A stretch of DNA of 64,000 nucleotides, from the NCBI GenBank assembly GCA_037102815.1, contig BTPP01000002.1, forward strand, positions 4,154,001 through 4,218,000, given 5' to 3'. Origin of the DNA: Neurospora intermedia (taxonomy: Eukaryota > Ascomycota > Sordariomycetes > Sordariales > Sordariaceae). The notes below the pieces were generated by a model that searched no databases, was not told where the DNA came from, and saw only the letters and a list, made by a program, of their open reading frames with translations. Shown piece by piece: positions 50,369 to 63,329 of this stretch. Position 1 is the stretch's first letter; each line of letters opens with the position of its first letter. Position numbers and translations under genes: made by a program.

Positions 50369-50492
50369 ATAAAAGGGATAGTCCGCCTTTGAGCAAATAT
50401 CCTTTTCTTTGTACCCATCACTTGCAGACGCACACACTTGGTCCTTCACAACTTCATCAATCCAAAATCCAAGTCAAGCTTATACTTTCGAC

Positions 50493-52067
50493 ATGGTACT
50501 GATCAAACTCAATCCAACGGTGGACGCCACGGATGCCGTGGCGTCTTCCAAGCACTCGGCAGTTCTTCATAGGCATCTGGACACGACGTTTTTGAACATG
50601 ACGAGGTCTGAAGGAAACTTTTTGATCCTCGAGAATGACCGCAAGATATTTGATGCTTCGGGAGGCGCTGCGGTCGGTTGCCTTGGCTGGGGCAACCAGA
50701 GAGTTGCCCAAGCTGTCACAAACCAGGTACTTGCCGCACCGTACTGTGCGACCATTTTCTACACCACCAGGGTCCAGGAAGAGCTATGCCGCGATTTGGT
50801 CCAATCGACAAACGGGGCCATGGCGCGTGCCTACATCGTCAACTCAGGTAAAACAATCACCTCCCAACTTTCCCCAACAGCAACTGACACTTGCCAGGCT
50901 CCGAGGCAATGGAGGCGGCTGTGAAGCTCGCCAGGCAGTACTTCCTCGAGATTGACCAGCCACAGCGGACTCGATTCATTTCTCGAAAGCAGTCATACCA
51001 CGGCATCACTCTTGGTGCACTATCCGTGGGAGGCCACGAGGTTCGGCGAGCCAAGTTCGAGCCACTCTTGATCCAGAATGTCTCGAGAGTATCGCCGTGC
51101 AACGCATTCCGCGGCAAAGCCCCCGGCGAGTCAGATGAGGAATACGCCGAGAGGCTGGCCAAAGAGCTCGATGAGGAGTTTCAGCGAGTAGGACCAGAGA
51201 ACGTTTGCGCTTTTGTCGCTGAGCCCATTGTTGGAGCTGTAAGTTGCTTCACGTGATCGGAGTTGAGCGTGCGCGAATGCTGACTGTCGTTTTTCAGGCC
51301 CTTGGGTGTGTGCCTGCGGTCAAGGGTTACTTCAAAGCCGTGAGGGACGTGTGTGACAAGTATGGCGCACTCTTGATCCTTGACGAGGTGATGTGTGGTA
51401 TGGGGAGGAGCGGCACTCTGCACGCATGGGAGCAGGAGGGCATCGTGCCAGATATCCAGACCATCGGGAAGGCCCTCGGCGGAGGTTACCAACCCGTAGC
51501 CGGCCTTCTTGCTGGTCACCGGGTGGTCAATGCACTCGAAAAGGGTTCCTCGTGAGTTATGTCCTCGACAGTCAAACAGGGACAATATACTGACTGAAGC
51601 CAACTAGTGTCTTCGTCCATGGCCACACATACCAAGGTCATCCTGCCGCGTGTGCCGCAGCCTTGGAGGTGCAGCGGATTGTTCGAGAGGAGAACCTTTT
51701 GAGCAATGTCCGCGCAATGGGTGATCTTCTCTCGAGCAGGCTGCGTGAAATACTCGCAAGCCATCCGAACGTCGGTGATATCCGTGGCCGGGGCCTCTTC
51801 TGGGGCATCGAGTTTGTTGCGGACAAGGAGAATATGGCCCCTTTTCCGTCAGAGGACCACGTTTGCATGGAAATCTGTCAACTGGGGCTGACCGACAAGT
51901 ATGGGATCAACGTGTATCCGGGCGGCGGGTCAGTTGATGGAGTTACGGGCGACCACATTATCATCTCGCCAGCCTTCAATATCTCGCGTGAAGATGTCGA
52001 GTGGATCGCGGCAACAGTAGGCCGGCTTGTGTCCGACTATTTCGCAGCGAAGGCCGGGACTCAATAA
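50493..52067 (+). CDS. class III PLP-dependent aminotransferase, substrate unknown
   Basis: This is a fold-type I aminotransferase of the ornithine/GABA/omega-amino acid group. Exons 50493-50847, 50898-51238, 51298-51551 and 51608-52067 close to 469 residues. The motif GSEAMEAAVKLAR binds the PLP phosphate. YHGITLGALSVGG and LDEVMCGMGRSG (Asp261) follow, and the PLP Schiff-base lysine is Lys290 in TIGKALGGGYQP. The C-terminal domain has HGHTYQGHPAACAAALEVQ and GDIRGRGLFWGIEFV. No organelle signal is evident at the N-terminus, which suggests a cytosolic enzyme. The exact substrate cannot be told from sequence; similar fungal proteins are annotated broadly as class III aminotransferases. A TATA box and long flanking gene-free DNA set it apart from its housekeeping neighbours. 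Confidence 0.92.
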
Positions 52068-52193
52068 TGGTTCTATTTTCTTTTTGGTTTTCTTTTGTGG
52101 ATTTGGACCCGCGGGACATGCTGTCCTTGGGAGCATCCAGGTCCTTGAAGAACATGACCTTGGTTTTGGCGTTTACTGATGGGTTTTGTTCTT

Positions 52194-52229
<36 letters not shown>

Positions 52230-52614
52230 CCGGGACAAGATGGAACTCGCTGTTCAGGAGAAGGCGATTTCATGGCTAAAAGAGGACGAGGTAGTTCTAG
52301 GAATGCGGAACTCGAAGCTGACGAATAATCACGACCCATGACGATCGTGGAGTCCGTAAAGTGATCATTGCTGGCCGCTCTGTGAATACGTCTCATCAGA
52401 GGTTTGAATTGAGTTGAACTGGCCGAGTTTTTCCGGTGGCCACCTAGGTCTGTTGGTCTCTTTTCTGTTAAATCAACTATGAGGTCGTCTCGGTGTGGCT
52501 GCGACTGGATCAGAGAAAACGGAGATTGAGAAAGTTGCATGAGCTCTTCCGATCTGACAATGCGTCCCGTCCTGCTGGTAGGCAGTATGGATGGAACTGA
52601 AGGATGGAGGGGAG

Positions 52615-52646
<32 letters not shown>

Positions 52647-53187
52647 GACTTCAGCTCCCGTCTTTCTCTTGTGGGGGGTTCGGGAAGAAGTCCGTATCGT
52701 GCAATGAGTGGAACTGCTGCGAGATAGTGGGGCGCTGCTGCAGCTTTGGCACAGCCGTTACGGGGCCCCCGCCGGCCCCGCGCTCACGGGGGAAGCGGGG
52801 CGGAGGGGATTGGCGGATCCCGCCTGCTCGCCCCGGACAGCCGTTTGGTGCAACATGGCGTTTATCCCCCCTGGGCTGTGCTTGGTGGACTTGGAGGTGG
52901 TCCGGGCCCCTCCGCTAAGCGAGCGGCTCGCGCCTAGCGTTTAGGGGGCGCCAGGGGGCCAACACTGGGCGTCAAAGGCCTGGCCTGACGATGACCTACC
53001 CTACCAACCTACCCACGGGGCCGTGCTGCCACATCAACGGACTACTCCCGACTTCCGATCCTCGTTACCCTGCCGTCCTCCGTGTCCGAGTCCCGCTGCC
53101 GACGTCCGAATCACCGTCTCACCCACCGACGATCGAAGCGCGTAGCGCGTCTTAGTTTGGTTCGGACCGCGCCACAACATCGCAACT
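52068..53187. other. intergenic region with poly-T and poly-A tracts and a GC-rich block
   Basis: It holds T32 at 52196-52227 and A30 at 52615-52644, which are complementary and 390 bases apart. A GC-rich block follows at about 52755-52975. The last 200 bases are the promoter and leader of EXO70. No gene is supportable. Confidence 0.6.
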
Positions 53188-55185
53188 ATGGCTGTCGGCC
53201 TCATCAACGGCCGCCTCGCTGCCGACGAGGAAGCCCGGGCAGAAGTTGACGTCCTTAACTCGCGCCTCGAAAAGACATCCCAACTCACAAAGAAGATTCA
53301 GGCCTGCCTGGCCAGGCTGGATGCTACCGGCAAGAGTGTTCGGGATGTTGCCGGGCCTCTCAGTGGCGAGACTAAGAAGCTTCAGGTTCTGGGCAACAGC
53401 AAGTCACCCGGCCCTTCATCCCCGTATCTTTTTCAGCGTCGATTGAGGCTGACCGTTGAATGACTGCATGTAGACATCGACGCCGTTATCGCCGCCATCG
53501 AAAAACTACGATCTCCCGCCGACAGTAAGAATGACGAAGAACAAATCATCCGCATGGGCCCTGAAAAGGCCGGCCTCCCCAACTACCTGGCTTCTATCAA
53601 GCGCCTGAACAAGGCATTGAACGACATGAAGGCTTCCAATCTTCGATCAACACAGCAAACCGTCGCCGACCTTCAGCGTCTAGTCAAGACTGGAAATTCC
53701 CAACTCGAGAGTTCATTCGACAAACTACTACGGAGCGAAACACCCCGAGCCATCGAGCCTCTACACTATCTTACCAAGAACATGCCTTTCCCGGTGCTCT
53801 CCCAAGAAAAGATCACCAGGCTAGGTCTCATGAACTCGTACCTTACCGGGGTGCACCAACAGAACACTGGGGCAGGAAGCTCGCAAGAGTCGCCCGTCAT
53901 CAAGATCTATGCCGAAGTCCGGGCTCAGTACCTGCTATCAACTTTGGGCAACCTGGCTACGGCAAGCACCAACACAGCCAAGAAAAAGACTCCAGAGGCA
54001 GTATACAGGGCGGGCACCAACGGTATGGGAACCTACGCCCAGGCCATGGAGGGTCTGTTCCTAGCCGAGTACGACAACATCTGCAGCATCTTCATGAGGG
54101 AGGACTGGGGCCCCGTCTTTCAGGCAACATGTCAACCAGCCCTGGTGGAGCTGGGCAGGACCCTTCGCGAACTGAACAGCCACATCAAGTCACATATCAC
54201 TACAGACTGCTACCTCGCATATGAGATCGTCGAGATCATTTCCGGTCTGTCCAGCAACCTTGAGAACCGAACGGGCGAGCTGAAGAGCTCTCTTGCTGCG
54301 GCCCTGAAGCCCATCCGGGAAACGGCCAAATCGTCGCTTGTCGACTTGCTCGAGGAGACCAAGCGCCAAGTCAGCAGCCTGCAGACGCTGCCCGCGGATG
54401 GCGCGCCCACCCCGCTCGCAACACAAACCATGCAGCGGTTGCAGTCCATGGTTAACTTTTTGCGGCCGATATCCAGCATCATGATTTCCATTGGCGATGG
54501 CGGCTGGAAGTCGGCCGCTGCATCCAAAGGAGGGGCTACCGATACCATCCCCAGCCTCGTTTCGTTCGATGTCGGTGCGGACGGCCAAGAGATCTTTGCC
54601 CACTACTGTGCCGACACCATCGAGACCCTCCTTTCTTCGCTGGACGCCCGTGCTCGTGTCCTATATCAGCAGAAGAAGGCAGTCATTGGTGTGTTCCTGG
54701 CTAACAATGTCACCGTCATTGAGCGTATGATCAACGAATCTGGCCTGGTAACCCTTCTCCAGTCTCGCCTCCAAGTGCTCGACGTATGGAGAAAGAAGGC
54801 CACTGCTCTCTACACCGAGACCTGCAAGGAAATCAGTATCCATCTGTTTGATACGGTCCATACCAACCGCACCGCGCGCCCGGGTTCCGGTCAGGGCATG
54901 GTAAGCTCGGCTTCGATCATGAAGGGCCTCAGCTCCAAGGATAAGGAGAAAATCAAGGGCATGTTCACGGCCTTCAATTCCGGCTTCGAAGACATGGTTG
55001 CCCGTCACAAGCAGTTCACCATGGAGAAAGAGGTGCGCCAGATGCTTGCACAGGATGTTCAGCACATGCTCGAGCCGCTTTACAATCGATTCTGGGATCG
55101 TTACCACGAGATCGACAAGGGAAAGGGAAAATACGTCAAGTACGACAAAGGGTCGATCGCTGCTGTTTTCCGCAGTCTTTACTGA
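53188..55185 (+). CDS. exo70: exocyst complex component EXO70
   Basis: EXO70 tethers secretory vesicles to the plasma membrane at growing tips by binding PI(4,5)P2 and Rho GTPases. Exons 53188-53398 and 53474-55185 close to 640 residues, the family length. The intron is a GC-AG type: the donor reads A/GCAAGT and joins as LGNNIDAVIAAIEKL. A plain GT donor nearby would break this conserved stretch. The N-terminal coiled coil (residues 10-80) is followed by the rod of helical bundles. Conserved stretches include LPNYLASIKRLNKAL and GLMNSYLTGVHQQ. The C-terminus is Lys-rich (DKGKGKYVKYDKGSIAAVF), the usual membrane-binding surface. Confidence 0.95.
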
Positions 55186-58100
55186 TTGCATTTTCTCCGC
55201 GGTACAATCGGATCAGGGCTCTATCCGTACGTCCAGTGCAATTGCACGTTGGTATCCGGGGATGAAATTCCTACGCAACTGCGAGAATGAGAATAACCCT
55301 AAGCTACCCACGCGTGCTTGCACGAATACACATCCGGACTTCTGAACGGTTTAAAGAGGTGGAGTGCGGCATAGGAGACCGGCAAGACATCAGGTCATAA
55401 TTGCGTCTCAGGCGTGCATCCCGTCCTTTGATAGGATCTCGCAGACCTAACCCATTGCCTGTTGGCGAATGGCGTCGGTGCCCGCGCCGTTGTCTCTTGG
55501 CTGTGACTGGTGACGGGGATAGGGCGGATGAGAGAGGAGGTCTCGCAACGAATTACCTCAATCGAGAACGCATGTGCGTGAAGGGAGATTGTGATTACGG
55601 ATTCGCTTTGGCCTGCGCATTTTGCATGGGTGTTTTGGACGATTCGCATGTTTCATGACCGTTGAACGGGGCTTGAGAAGTTGAGGGAAAGAGGAAGGAA
55701 GCATAAAAATGATCATGAGCGGGTCAAGGTTGCCTCCCCCCTTTGGCTTTTGATCGAAATCACTGAACTAAATTGCTTATGCTAGGATTTCTAGAGATAC
55801 CACATTCACGGAGAATGGCGTTATGTTTTTTTTTGGACGGTATTCCGCCCGACTTATCTAAAACACAGTTCTGATCATCTTTCGTTGTATATAGATTCAT
55901 ATAATCTTGTCTTAATTATGATACTATCGTGACTTTCAGCGTCTCCAGAGAAGTCATAGTAATGCACAATCAGGAGATTCCACCACCGATACAAGTCCAT
56001 TCATCAACCATAACACCAGCCAGTCACCCGCAACGGACCTTAGCAAAAGCACCCGGTAGGTACAGAAGTACCATGAAGAGAGTGGATAAGGGCTTGGCTG
56101 ACCAGAAAATCAGATATCATATTCCTCCCTAGACTCTCACAAGTCATAAATCTACCCGTGATTCCGGGTTGTTCCATCTTAGAGGAAGCAATGTCGCCGG
56201 TCATATCATCTCAGCTTGGTTCAATCTTTGACTGATTGCATGTCACATATACACATCCCTTAACACCAGCCTATCTATGAGCAACATCTAATTTCATGAC
56301 TCTCTACGATCACGATCACTTGTAGAACCAACAGCTTCTCCACCAACAAAAGCTCCATCGGCGATCCCTTTTGGGGATAAGCAAGTCGTCGCCCTCTTGT
56401 GCTGCTAACAGGGTATCCTTTTGGATATGGTGACTCTTCTATCTCAAGCCTTTTCCTTAACTTCCTGCTAGGTTTCACTCCGTTCGTTGCCGGTTATGGG
56501 ATGAAAGTTATACCTAGTATTCCCGTCTCTCACGCCTTTGTAGCCTGTATCTCATGTTTGTTCTGCACAGTCTGTAAGCGGGAACGACGGGGGTATTTCA
56601 ATCCGGGTGGCCTCACCCGGCTGTGGAGGAAGAGGGAAAATGTATATATTGATGGTATTTCTATGAGTTAGTACAGTGATAGTCAACAATTACTGTTCCC
56701 CCTTAACATATTGGATATGTAGGTGAGGGGACGGTATTTTTTTGACTATGAGTATACCTACTTACTCACAATTTTCACGTGTTATATGAATTCTCTGCAG
56801 AATGAACAGCTCCAGTATACATAAGCCGGTCTGCCGGTAGGTATTACCTGTCTTACCGACCCACTCACTCTGTGCCGACCGTGTCCTGCCGTCTTTTACG
56901 CCGGGCTCATTTATCCCGTCTGTCTCGCGTCTGTGGCGTAGCGTATAGTGTCTTTTGGCCATGAGCCGTTCGTTCGTTCTCTTGTCGTCTGTTCGTAACT
57001 GTCTATATAAGAGCGGGAGTGGATGGGATGAAAATGATCGATGCGGGGCAAACGGCGGAACGGATGATGTGAACAAAAGAGGGGGTGTCTGGGTTTGTGT
57101 CGTTTTACGAGCAAACTACTAACCATTGAGAAGCTAGTTGACACTTTTGATTGATGAGTGCCGATCGAATGGTTAGGGGAAAAAAAAAGCAATCAGATGT
57201 TACGCTCGCCGAGATCTCGATAATGTTTTAGCATAAGATCGAAAAAAATGGATGGCTGTTCTGAAATTATGACTGAGCTGGACATTAGAGTTCACTCCCT
57301 CAAAAAGGTACCTCGTGGTACTTACCTGAGTTTGTTCTCCTCAGGAAGAAGGAGCAATACTGGGAGAGAATAAGGGCAGGTACGCTATACATGCACGGCA
57401 GTTACTCTTTACCCAAACTTTATGTCCTCCCAAATCTTCTATCGATGTAGCCTCAACGTGGCGTGTCATGCATCTCCAGGCCGTCTAAAGGCACAGTAGA
57501 TCGGAATGTCGCGACACATTTCTATTTGGGAAACAAGACGACCTAATCATGAGTATTTCTACTACAATCACACCAGTTTATACCTTGAGGGGTCATGTGT
57601 GACGATTCTATGCTCGATGCAATAGAAAGGTTTCACGAACAGAAAAGCTTGCTATTTGTATCTATTTTGTCACAGAGTCGTACGTTCATGGTATGTTTGT
57701 ATGTTGGGAGTATATCCTAAAAACCCAACGCCCACCGAGGCGAGCTCGGCCCGCTCACTTGCTTCGTTGGACACTCCCCGCTTCATCATCTCCTACCGTC
57801 TTTTACCTCCCTCCCATCTCCATCCGCGGAGAGCTAGGTTACGGTCCGGGAGGAGTCGAGAATGGTGCATGTTCAGGGACCCATGTTCATATAATGGCAA
57901 TATGCACGTCAGAGGCAAGGGGGGATTCAACTCCAGTAGACTAGGGGAAGGGGGCCCGGAGAGAGCAGCGGAGAATATGTTGGACGACAGGATTATCGTA
58001 TCATCATTGCATTGAAAACTTGTGATGGTTTTGCGTAGGAAAGTATAGAACTGGGTTGGTGGTTTCAGTTGACCTATGCTTCTTTCTGCTCTTCTCCCGA

Positions 58101-59318
58101 TGTGTTCTTTATGTTTGCGCTATATCCGTACCTGCACCGAGGGTTATAGTCCTGACTCTACTGGGGTCAGGTACAGTAGGTAGAGAGGAAGATGAGGTGG
58201 ATCAAGGTAAACAATTTAACGTGGCCACATTTAAACTGTAAACTGAATATCAGCATAGTTATAAAGATATTAACATTGTAAAGTGATCATGTTACATTGA
58301 CAAAGCCAAACAGCGAACTAACTATCCCAGGTTCTCCTTTCCGATTTCCATGACTCCTTCCAAGGTTGCAAATTTCCGAGCATTGCTATTCCCTTCCCAA
58401 AGCGCCATCCGAACATACTCCAAGCAGGTAAGACAAAAAAAAAAAAAAAATCAGTACTCTGCTATGCACGATAAAGGAGATAATGAAATTGCAAAGAAGC
58501 AAGCCAAGGGCCCGTTCCGCCAAACAACCAAAGACAAAGGCAAATATCCCAACAACACCATCTCGATCCCAACCATAACCAACAAAAAAAGCAACTGTTA
58601 TGCAAATAATGAAAAAATTCCACGAACGCCCCAGGTCGAGAAGGACGGAAACAAGTGAATAGGGGAAATGTTGTGGGGGTGGAGGTGATCTCGTCCATCA
58701 GATGAGAGGAGACATCAACAAAATACGGCTTTTCCCGCCGTTTGACCGTCGAGCCCGAGCTGAGAGATACACGGTGGTTTTCAAGCAAGCAAGCCGCATA
58801 TAAATGCACGAGTTTCATGCATCTGTTATGCAGTGTCGTACGGTTGAAAGAGGTGTACTGTAGATCAGACTTGCTTCTGCAGGACGATTGTTGTTTATTG
58901 GCCGAAGTTGAAAGGGAATGAGGTGGGAAATGTTTGTTTGTTCGATTTCCCAGACGCCATGCATTGCCGGTGAGGAACAGCGTCGTGAAAGATGTGATGG
59001 ACGGTTGTAGTAGACGTGGGTGTTTGGACGAAAAGCCTTGAGGCCCTGTTTTGTCATTTGTCGTGATCCAATGAGTGACTTGGAAAAACGGGTTCCGCCC
59101 GAGATCTGGTTAAAGCTGACGGGAAGGAAGCGAGATCAACGAAGCAAGGACGCCATGGATCGGCCATGACGAACTTTCGTTCGAGGTGGAACTTGAGCTG
59201 GCGTGGAATCATTTGCAGACTTTAGACGACTTGCAGACCGAGCGACATGATGCAGCCAGCCCAATCGGGTAAATCAGCCCCAGCTGGGACTTTTAGGCTT
59301 CAGAATGAGATGCCAGTC
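55186..59318. other. gene-poor region downstream of EXO70
   Basis: 4.1 kb of near-neutral composition. Open frames (56399-56671, 57656-58015 and 58350-58658 on the plus strand) have no recognisable domain, weak start context and no C-ending codon bias. An A15 run is near 58436-58450. Long non-coding or leader sequence for the small gene at 59319-59441 is possible but not shown. Confidence 0.45.
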
Positions 59319-59441
59319 TTAGTATGGGCAGCTAGCACACTCGGCGCCCACAGGGCAGTAGTCGTGTGTACCAAAGTCAACTGCCTTGCAGCAGAAAGAG
59401 CAGCAGTGGTTGACAAGAGGCTGGTACTCCTTGACGGCCAT
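59319..59441 (-). CDS. 40-residue cysteine-rich small protein, unrecognised
   Basis: A short minus-strand ORF runs from ATG at 59441 to TAA at 59319. The start context TTCAACATGGCC matches the Neurospora consensus almost perfectly, and codons are mostly C-ending. The product begins MAVKEYQPLVNHCCSFCCK and ends CPVGAECASCPY. It has seven Cys in 40 residues: a CCxxCC cluster and three spaced Cys near the C-terminus. There is no signal peptide, so a cytosolic metal-binding role (metallothionein-like) is more likely than a secreted effector, but the spacing does not match the known Neurospora copper metallothionein as I recall it. Splicing to further exons cannot be excluded. Confidence 0.55.
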   Translation of the reverse strand: MAVKEYQPLVNHCCSFCCKAVDFGTHDYCPVGAECASCPY

Positions 59442-62400
59442 GTTGAATATTGTTTTGATGGTTGAGGTTGAGGAAGATAGTTGTTGGTAGTGACTTGTAT
59501 GTGTGTGTAAGACAACTTTTGTCGCTGTGTAAGCTCAAATGTGTGGCAGTGTATGTATGAGATTAATCAGGGTAGACTTAGATAGAGGTTGATATAGTAG
59601 AGGAGAGGAGGTATAAAAAGGATGATGATGGTGATGGTGCTGATTTCACTTGAAGTCAGAAGCACCTTGAGAGCGACCGGAAGGCAGTCTTAAGTAATTT
59701 TGGAAGAAGAGGAAGCGTCCGTGTTGGCGGTGGTATTGGACGTGGTGAGCAAGCAAATGATTTGTTGTGAACAGGCACTGACGAGGTCGACGAAAGAGCC
59801 TCTCTTGGCTTGTACGGGTACCTTAGACAAGGTTACCTTTGATGTTGGCCAAGACGGGCGAGGATTGGGTAGCCTGGAGGCCATCTCCTCGGTAGCAAGA
59901 AGCAGCAAGGGCACCATGATGCCCGTGGGTAAGATGGACAGGCAGTGGGGTGTGCGAGAGATAGAGGCCAAGTACACATCCAGGTACAAGGACGACAAGG
60001 GCGCCGCGGTTTCGATTGGGGATGATCACGGTTTCTGGAGACGGAGACCCAGGTCGAATTGTCCATCGAGTTCCAGCGATATTGAGGGACTGGTTCCGGA
60101 TCGATGTCTTCCACTTGGATGGACGTATGAGACGACGCGAGGTCATGATGGGCAACGAACCGCGGGACGTACCGTAGCCTAGGACGGGAGAGGAAAATCT
60201 TGTCTGAGACCTGGACGCCTGAAAAGAGCCTGCCATATCCTCCATCCCATTCATCACTTGAAGAGTACTACTGCCCTGATGGAAAGCGTGTTCCACAGCA
60301 TCTGGGGCACACAAGTTTGTGCCTGTGCCTGTGCCTTTGCCTCTTGCGTTGTGCGACCCCAAAACAGGTACGCAGACCTTCTCGATACGTACATGTACTT
60401 CTTGGCCCAGCACGCAGTCAGCCCTAGCTTGTTAATCGTCCGATTCCCCGATGAACGTTTTTTTGGATGGATGTAGGGGCCCTGTTCATCTTGACGAACG
60501 TGATCCTTGCATGTAAGGGGGGAAGGGGGTCATTATGAATGGGGAAATTCCCTAGCTCATTCCGGATGGCGAATGAAACTGCTGCAGAGAGGGATTGACG
60601 CTAAATTTCCCACAGCGACTCTTGAAATAAAGTTCAGTTACGCGTGGAAGCCCGGCTAGCTTGCCAAGCCGTTGCAGACCACAACAGTGTGTGTTTGCCA
60701 TTGACAAAGAGAAAGACGAACACAAAAAAGGACTGCTTATCGTGAATGCAACTGCATCCAACCGAGTCAAACTTTCCAGCAAGTCAAGTCCACCATGTTG
60801 ATCGCATCGCATGTTGATAATGTGACTGTGGGGCGGGAGGGTCACGAGATAGCAAAACGGGAGCGGATTGACCTTTGTGCAATATGAATATCCAACCTTC
60901 AATGACAAGCTTGAGCCACGGGAGGATCTGGTTGCTCGGCTAATGAGTAGATGTACCTGATAGACGTACCTATTCTTATCACACTCGATCCGAATGAGGT
61001 CTGGGGGACCCTGGGCTGTCCGACATGATGAATCCGAGGTACATAGCTGAAAACACTCGGTTTTACATTTGTGTGAAGAGATACATACGCTTAAGTCTGC
61101 CTCTCTGTGGCAGCCCAAGAGCCTTATCCTGTACCATTATGGCGCAGAAACGTGTGGTTCTTGTCATATGCCGCAAATTGGAAGCATTGGTTGGTACTCT
61201 AAGCCGCTAGTTAGTATGCGATTTTTAATTTTTTTTTTTTTTTCTGGGGAAAAAAATATTTGAGTATTTTCCCCGCAAGACGGCATTGGGTCCTCGGACG
61301 GAGCTGCGATAGGTCCAGTGGTAGTAAGCTTGACGTCGAGGACAGAAATTGCAGTCTTGCGTGCGATCATGTCCTACGATACAAACTTTTGCTCTTACGA
61401 GTCGTCATCCCATTTCTTTCAGTGTCATCTCATCTCTCATGAAATATTCTCTGTTCTGAGACCAGTCTCAAGGAACGTTTCAGATACCGTAGTTGTAAAT
61501 TGCACCCAAGAGACTGCTGTCAGAGTTACCACGTTGGTCCTAGCAGATTATCAGTTCACAGCCGATGGATGGATGGCAATCGATATTGTATGTTAACGCT
61601 ATCCTTATGCCATATTTCGGAACGTTATTACGGACGTGATGTGTTTCGGTGCAAAGCACTTTCGTGAATTGGAGTCAAGCCCAGATCGACCCCTACAGTA
61701 GTCCCCAGACCAGCTGAGCTCAAATGGCCAGGAAGAAGACGACAGGAGACTGATGACGATGCCAATGCCAATGCCTGTTTGATTTCCGCGAGCGTGATAT
61801 TCGTGAATGTCCCAGATGTCTCTGGGTAGGGTACCTGCGGACTCATGCCATCGGTAGAAGTAGAAGTACCGTACCTAGGTGATCATCTCACCAGCCGGCC
61901 CTGCTGTAAGCTTAGCAGGGGCTGCTCAAAGTGGAATGTATGGAGGCCAACATGAAACGAAAACAAGATCGGGACTATGGGGCTCGCGGCAGTCATCAAT
62001 TTGTTTCTCATTAAATGCAGACTGCCTATCAACCCCTCGCATTTTGACAGCGGCATATTGACCTGGACAAACTGTTGGCAACAGTGACTTACTTGCAAGT
62101 GTTTGCGCGTGATAGTCATACTCGGAGTACCAGTGACTATCAAAATTGTTGATAGGTGGCCCGTTTGTGCCCTCCCTTGTCCGGATAAGAGATGCGTGAG
62201 GGTAAATGTCAAAGCAACATCCGACCTAAGCTGGAGACGCGAGTTGACAAAGTGAAGTGAGCAATGTCGCATCTGAGAAGGGCCAAGCTGGGGCTACAGT
62301 TTGCACTAATGCATAAAACACCAAACGTTCTCTAGTGTGGCCTACGGGGTGCAACCTTATGCGCTGCATAGTGTACATTTAGAAACCCTTGCGATTGCAA

Positions 62401-63329
62401 TCAATGTCGCCAGCTCAAGGTTTTTGTAGAAAATGGGGTTTTGCAAAAGAAGGAACTGCCCCTGGTGTACAGACTACATGGGCATAGGTCTTTTAGCCAC
62501 TGGACGACCGCCGCAAGGTAGGTGGGTCTTATCAAGCGATTATACCCCATTATAGTGTATACATAAGTGTAAGTGTACCCTCCTGCTAAAATTAGACCCC
62601 TATCAATACAATTTCGGGCCGTCAACTGTTGCAATTGCATGTTTTCGTCTTGCTATACACCATATCTATGTCTAGAAGATGCGGACAGTCGATATCCTCT
62701 ATAAGAAAGGGGGATTTGCTACAGGCAGTCATTGTATCAATAGGGGTTCCTACTGTACATCAACATGGTAACGACGGTAGGTAGGTACGTACCCCTGGTG
62801 CTAGCGTGGGCCCTTGCCCTGCCTTTAACGACATGGGATGAACACTCACTTTCCGTCGCGCTCCGTGATGATCTGATTTCCCCAGAACTTGGCGATTGCA
62901 ACCTTCTCCTCCCGCCATTGCGACGGTAGTGTACAAAGTGGGAAGAACGCACCGTGACATCAGATGGTAAAAGCCTCCAAAGCGAGGGACGGGAGGGCGC
63001 GCAATGGCTCGCTACGCTCCTGCACTTCCAGACAGCTTACCTAGGTACCTAGTGAGAACCTCTCTGGCCAGACAAGGTGTCATCACTCATCGTCCTTTCC
63101 TCCCCTAGAGGTAAGCATGTTATCGCTCCGTCCCTGTCCCGGCTATCGCCTACTGACAGCAAGTGCACCCACCGGCGCAAGAATCGCCGACGAGGCCATT
63201 TCGGCGACCTTCTTTCTAATCCATCCGTCCCGTCTTACCCAACATCCCCGCCGCATCTCGATAGGACCGCTTTGAATCATCATGATGGCACCTCAATCAC
63301 CTCCTTTCAGTGTACCAGCTCCGCCACCC
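59442..63329. other. gene-poor region near the right end
   Basis: 3.9 kb without a supportable gene. Overlapping frames at 59700-60182 (plus) and 59823-60413 (minus) are open but lack bias, motifs and, for the latter, an ATG start. Palindromic ACCTAGGTACCTAG is at 63039-63052. A T-rich run lies near 61230-61243. Confidence 0.45.

Larger units (their letters stand above)
46265..50492. other. gene-poor region upstream of MCM3 and the aminotransferase
   Basis: 4.2 kb of normal composition without a supportable gene and without RIP signature. Short open frames (for example 48828-49277 plus and 48698-48964 minus) overlap each other and show no family. The minus frame at 48698-48964 has a Cys-containing stretch (NYEHCCFLQPSSSWVVPC) but poor context. 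The region includes the MCM3 promoter (46265-46600) and the aminotransferase promoter (about 50200-50492). Confidence 0.5.

Noticed and set aside
59823-60413. Overlapping 160- and 196-codon frames on opposite strands near 60 kb
   Set aside because: Neither shows codon bias or a domain, and the longer one has no ATG at its start.
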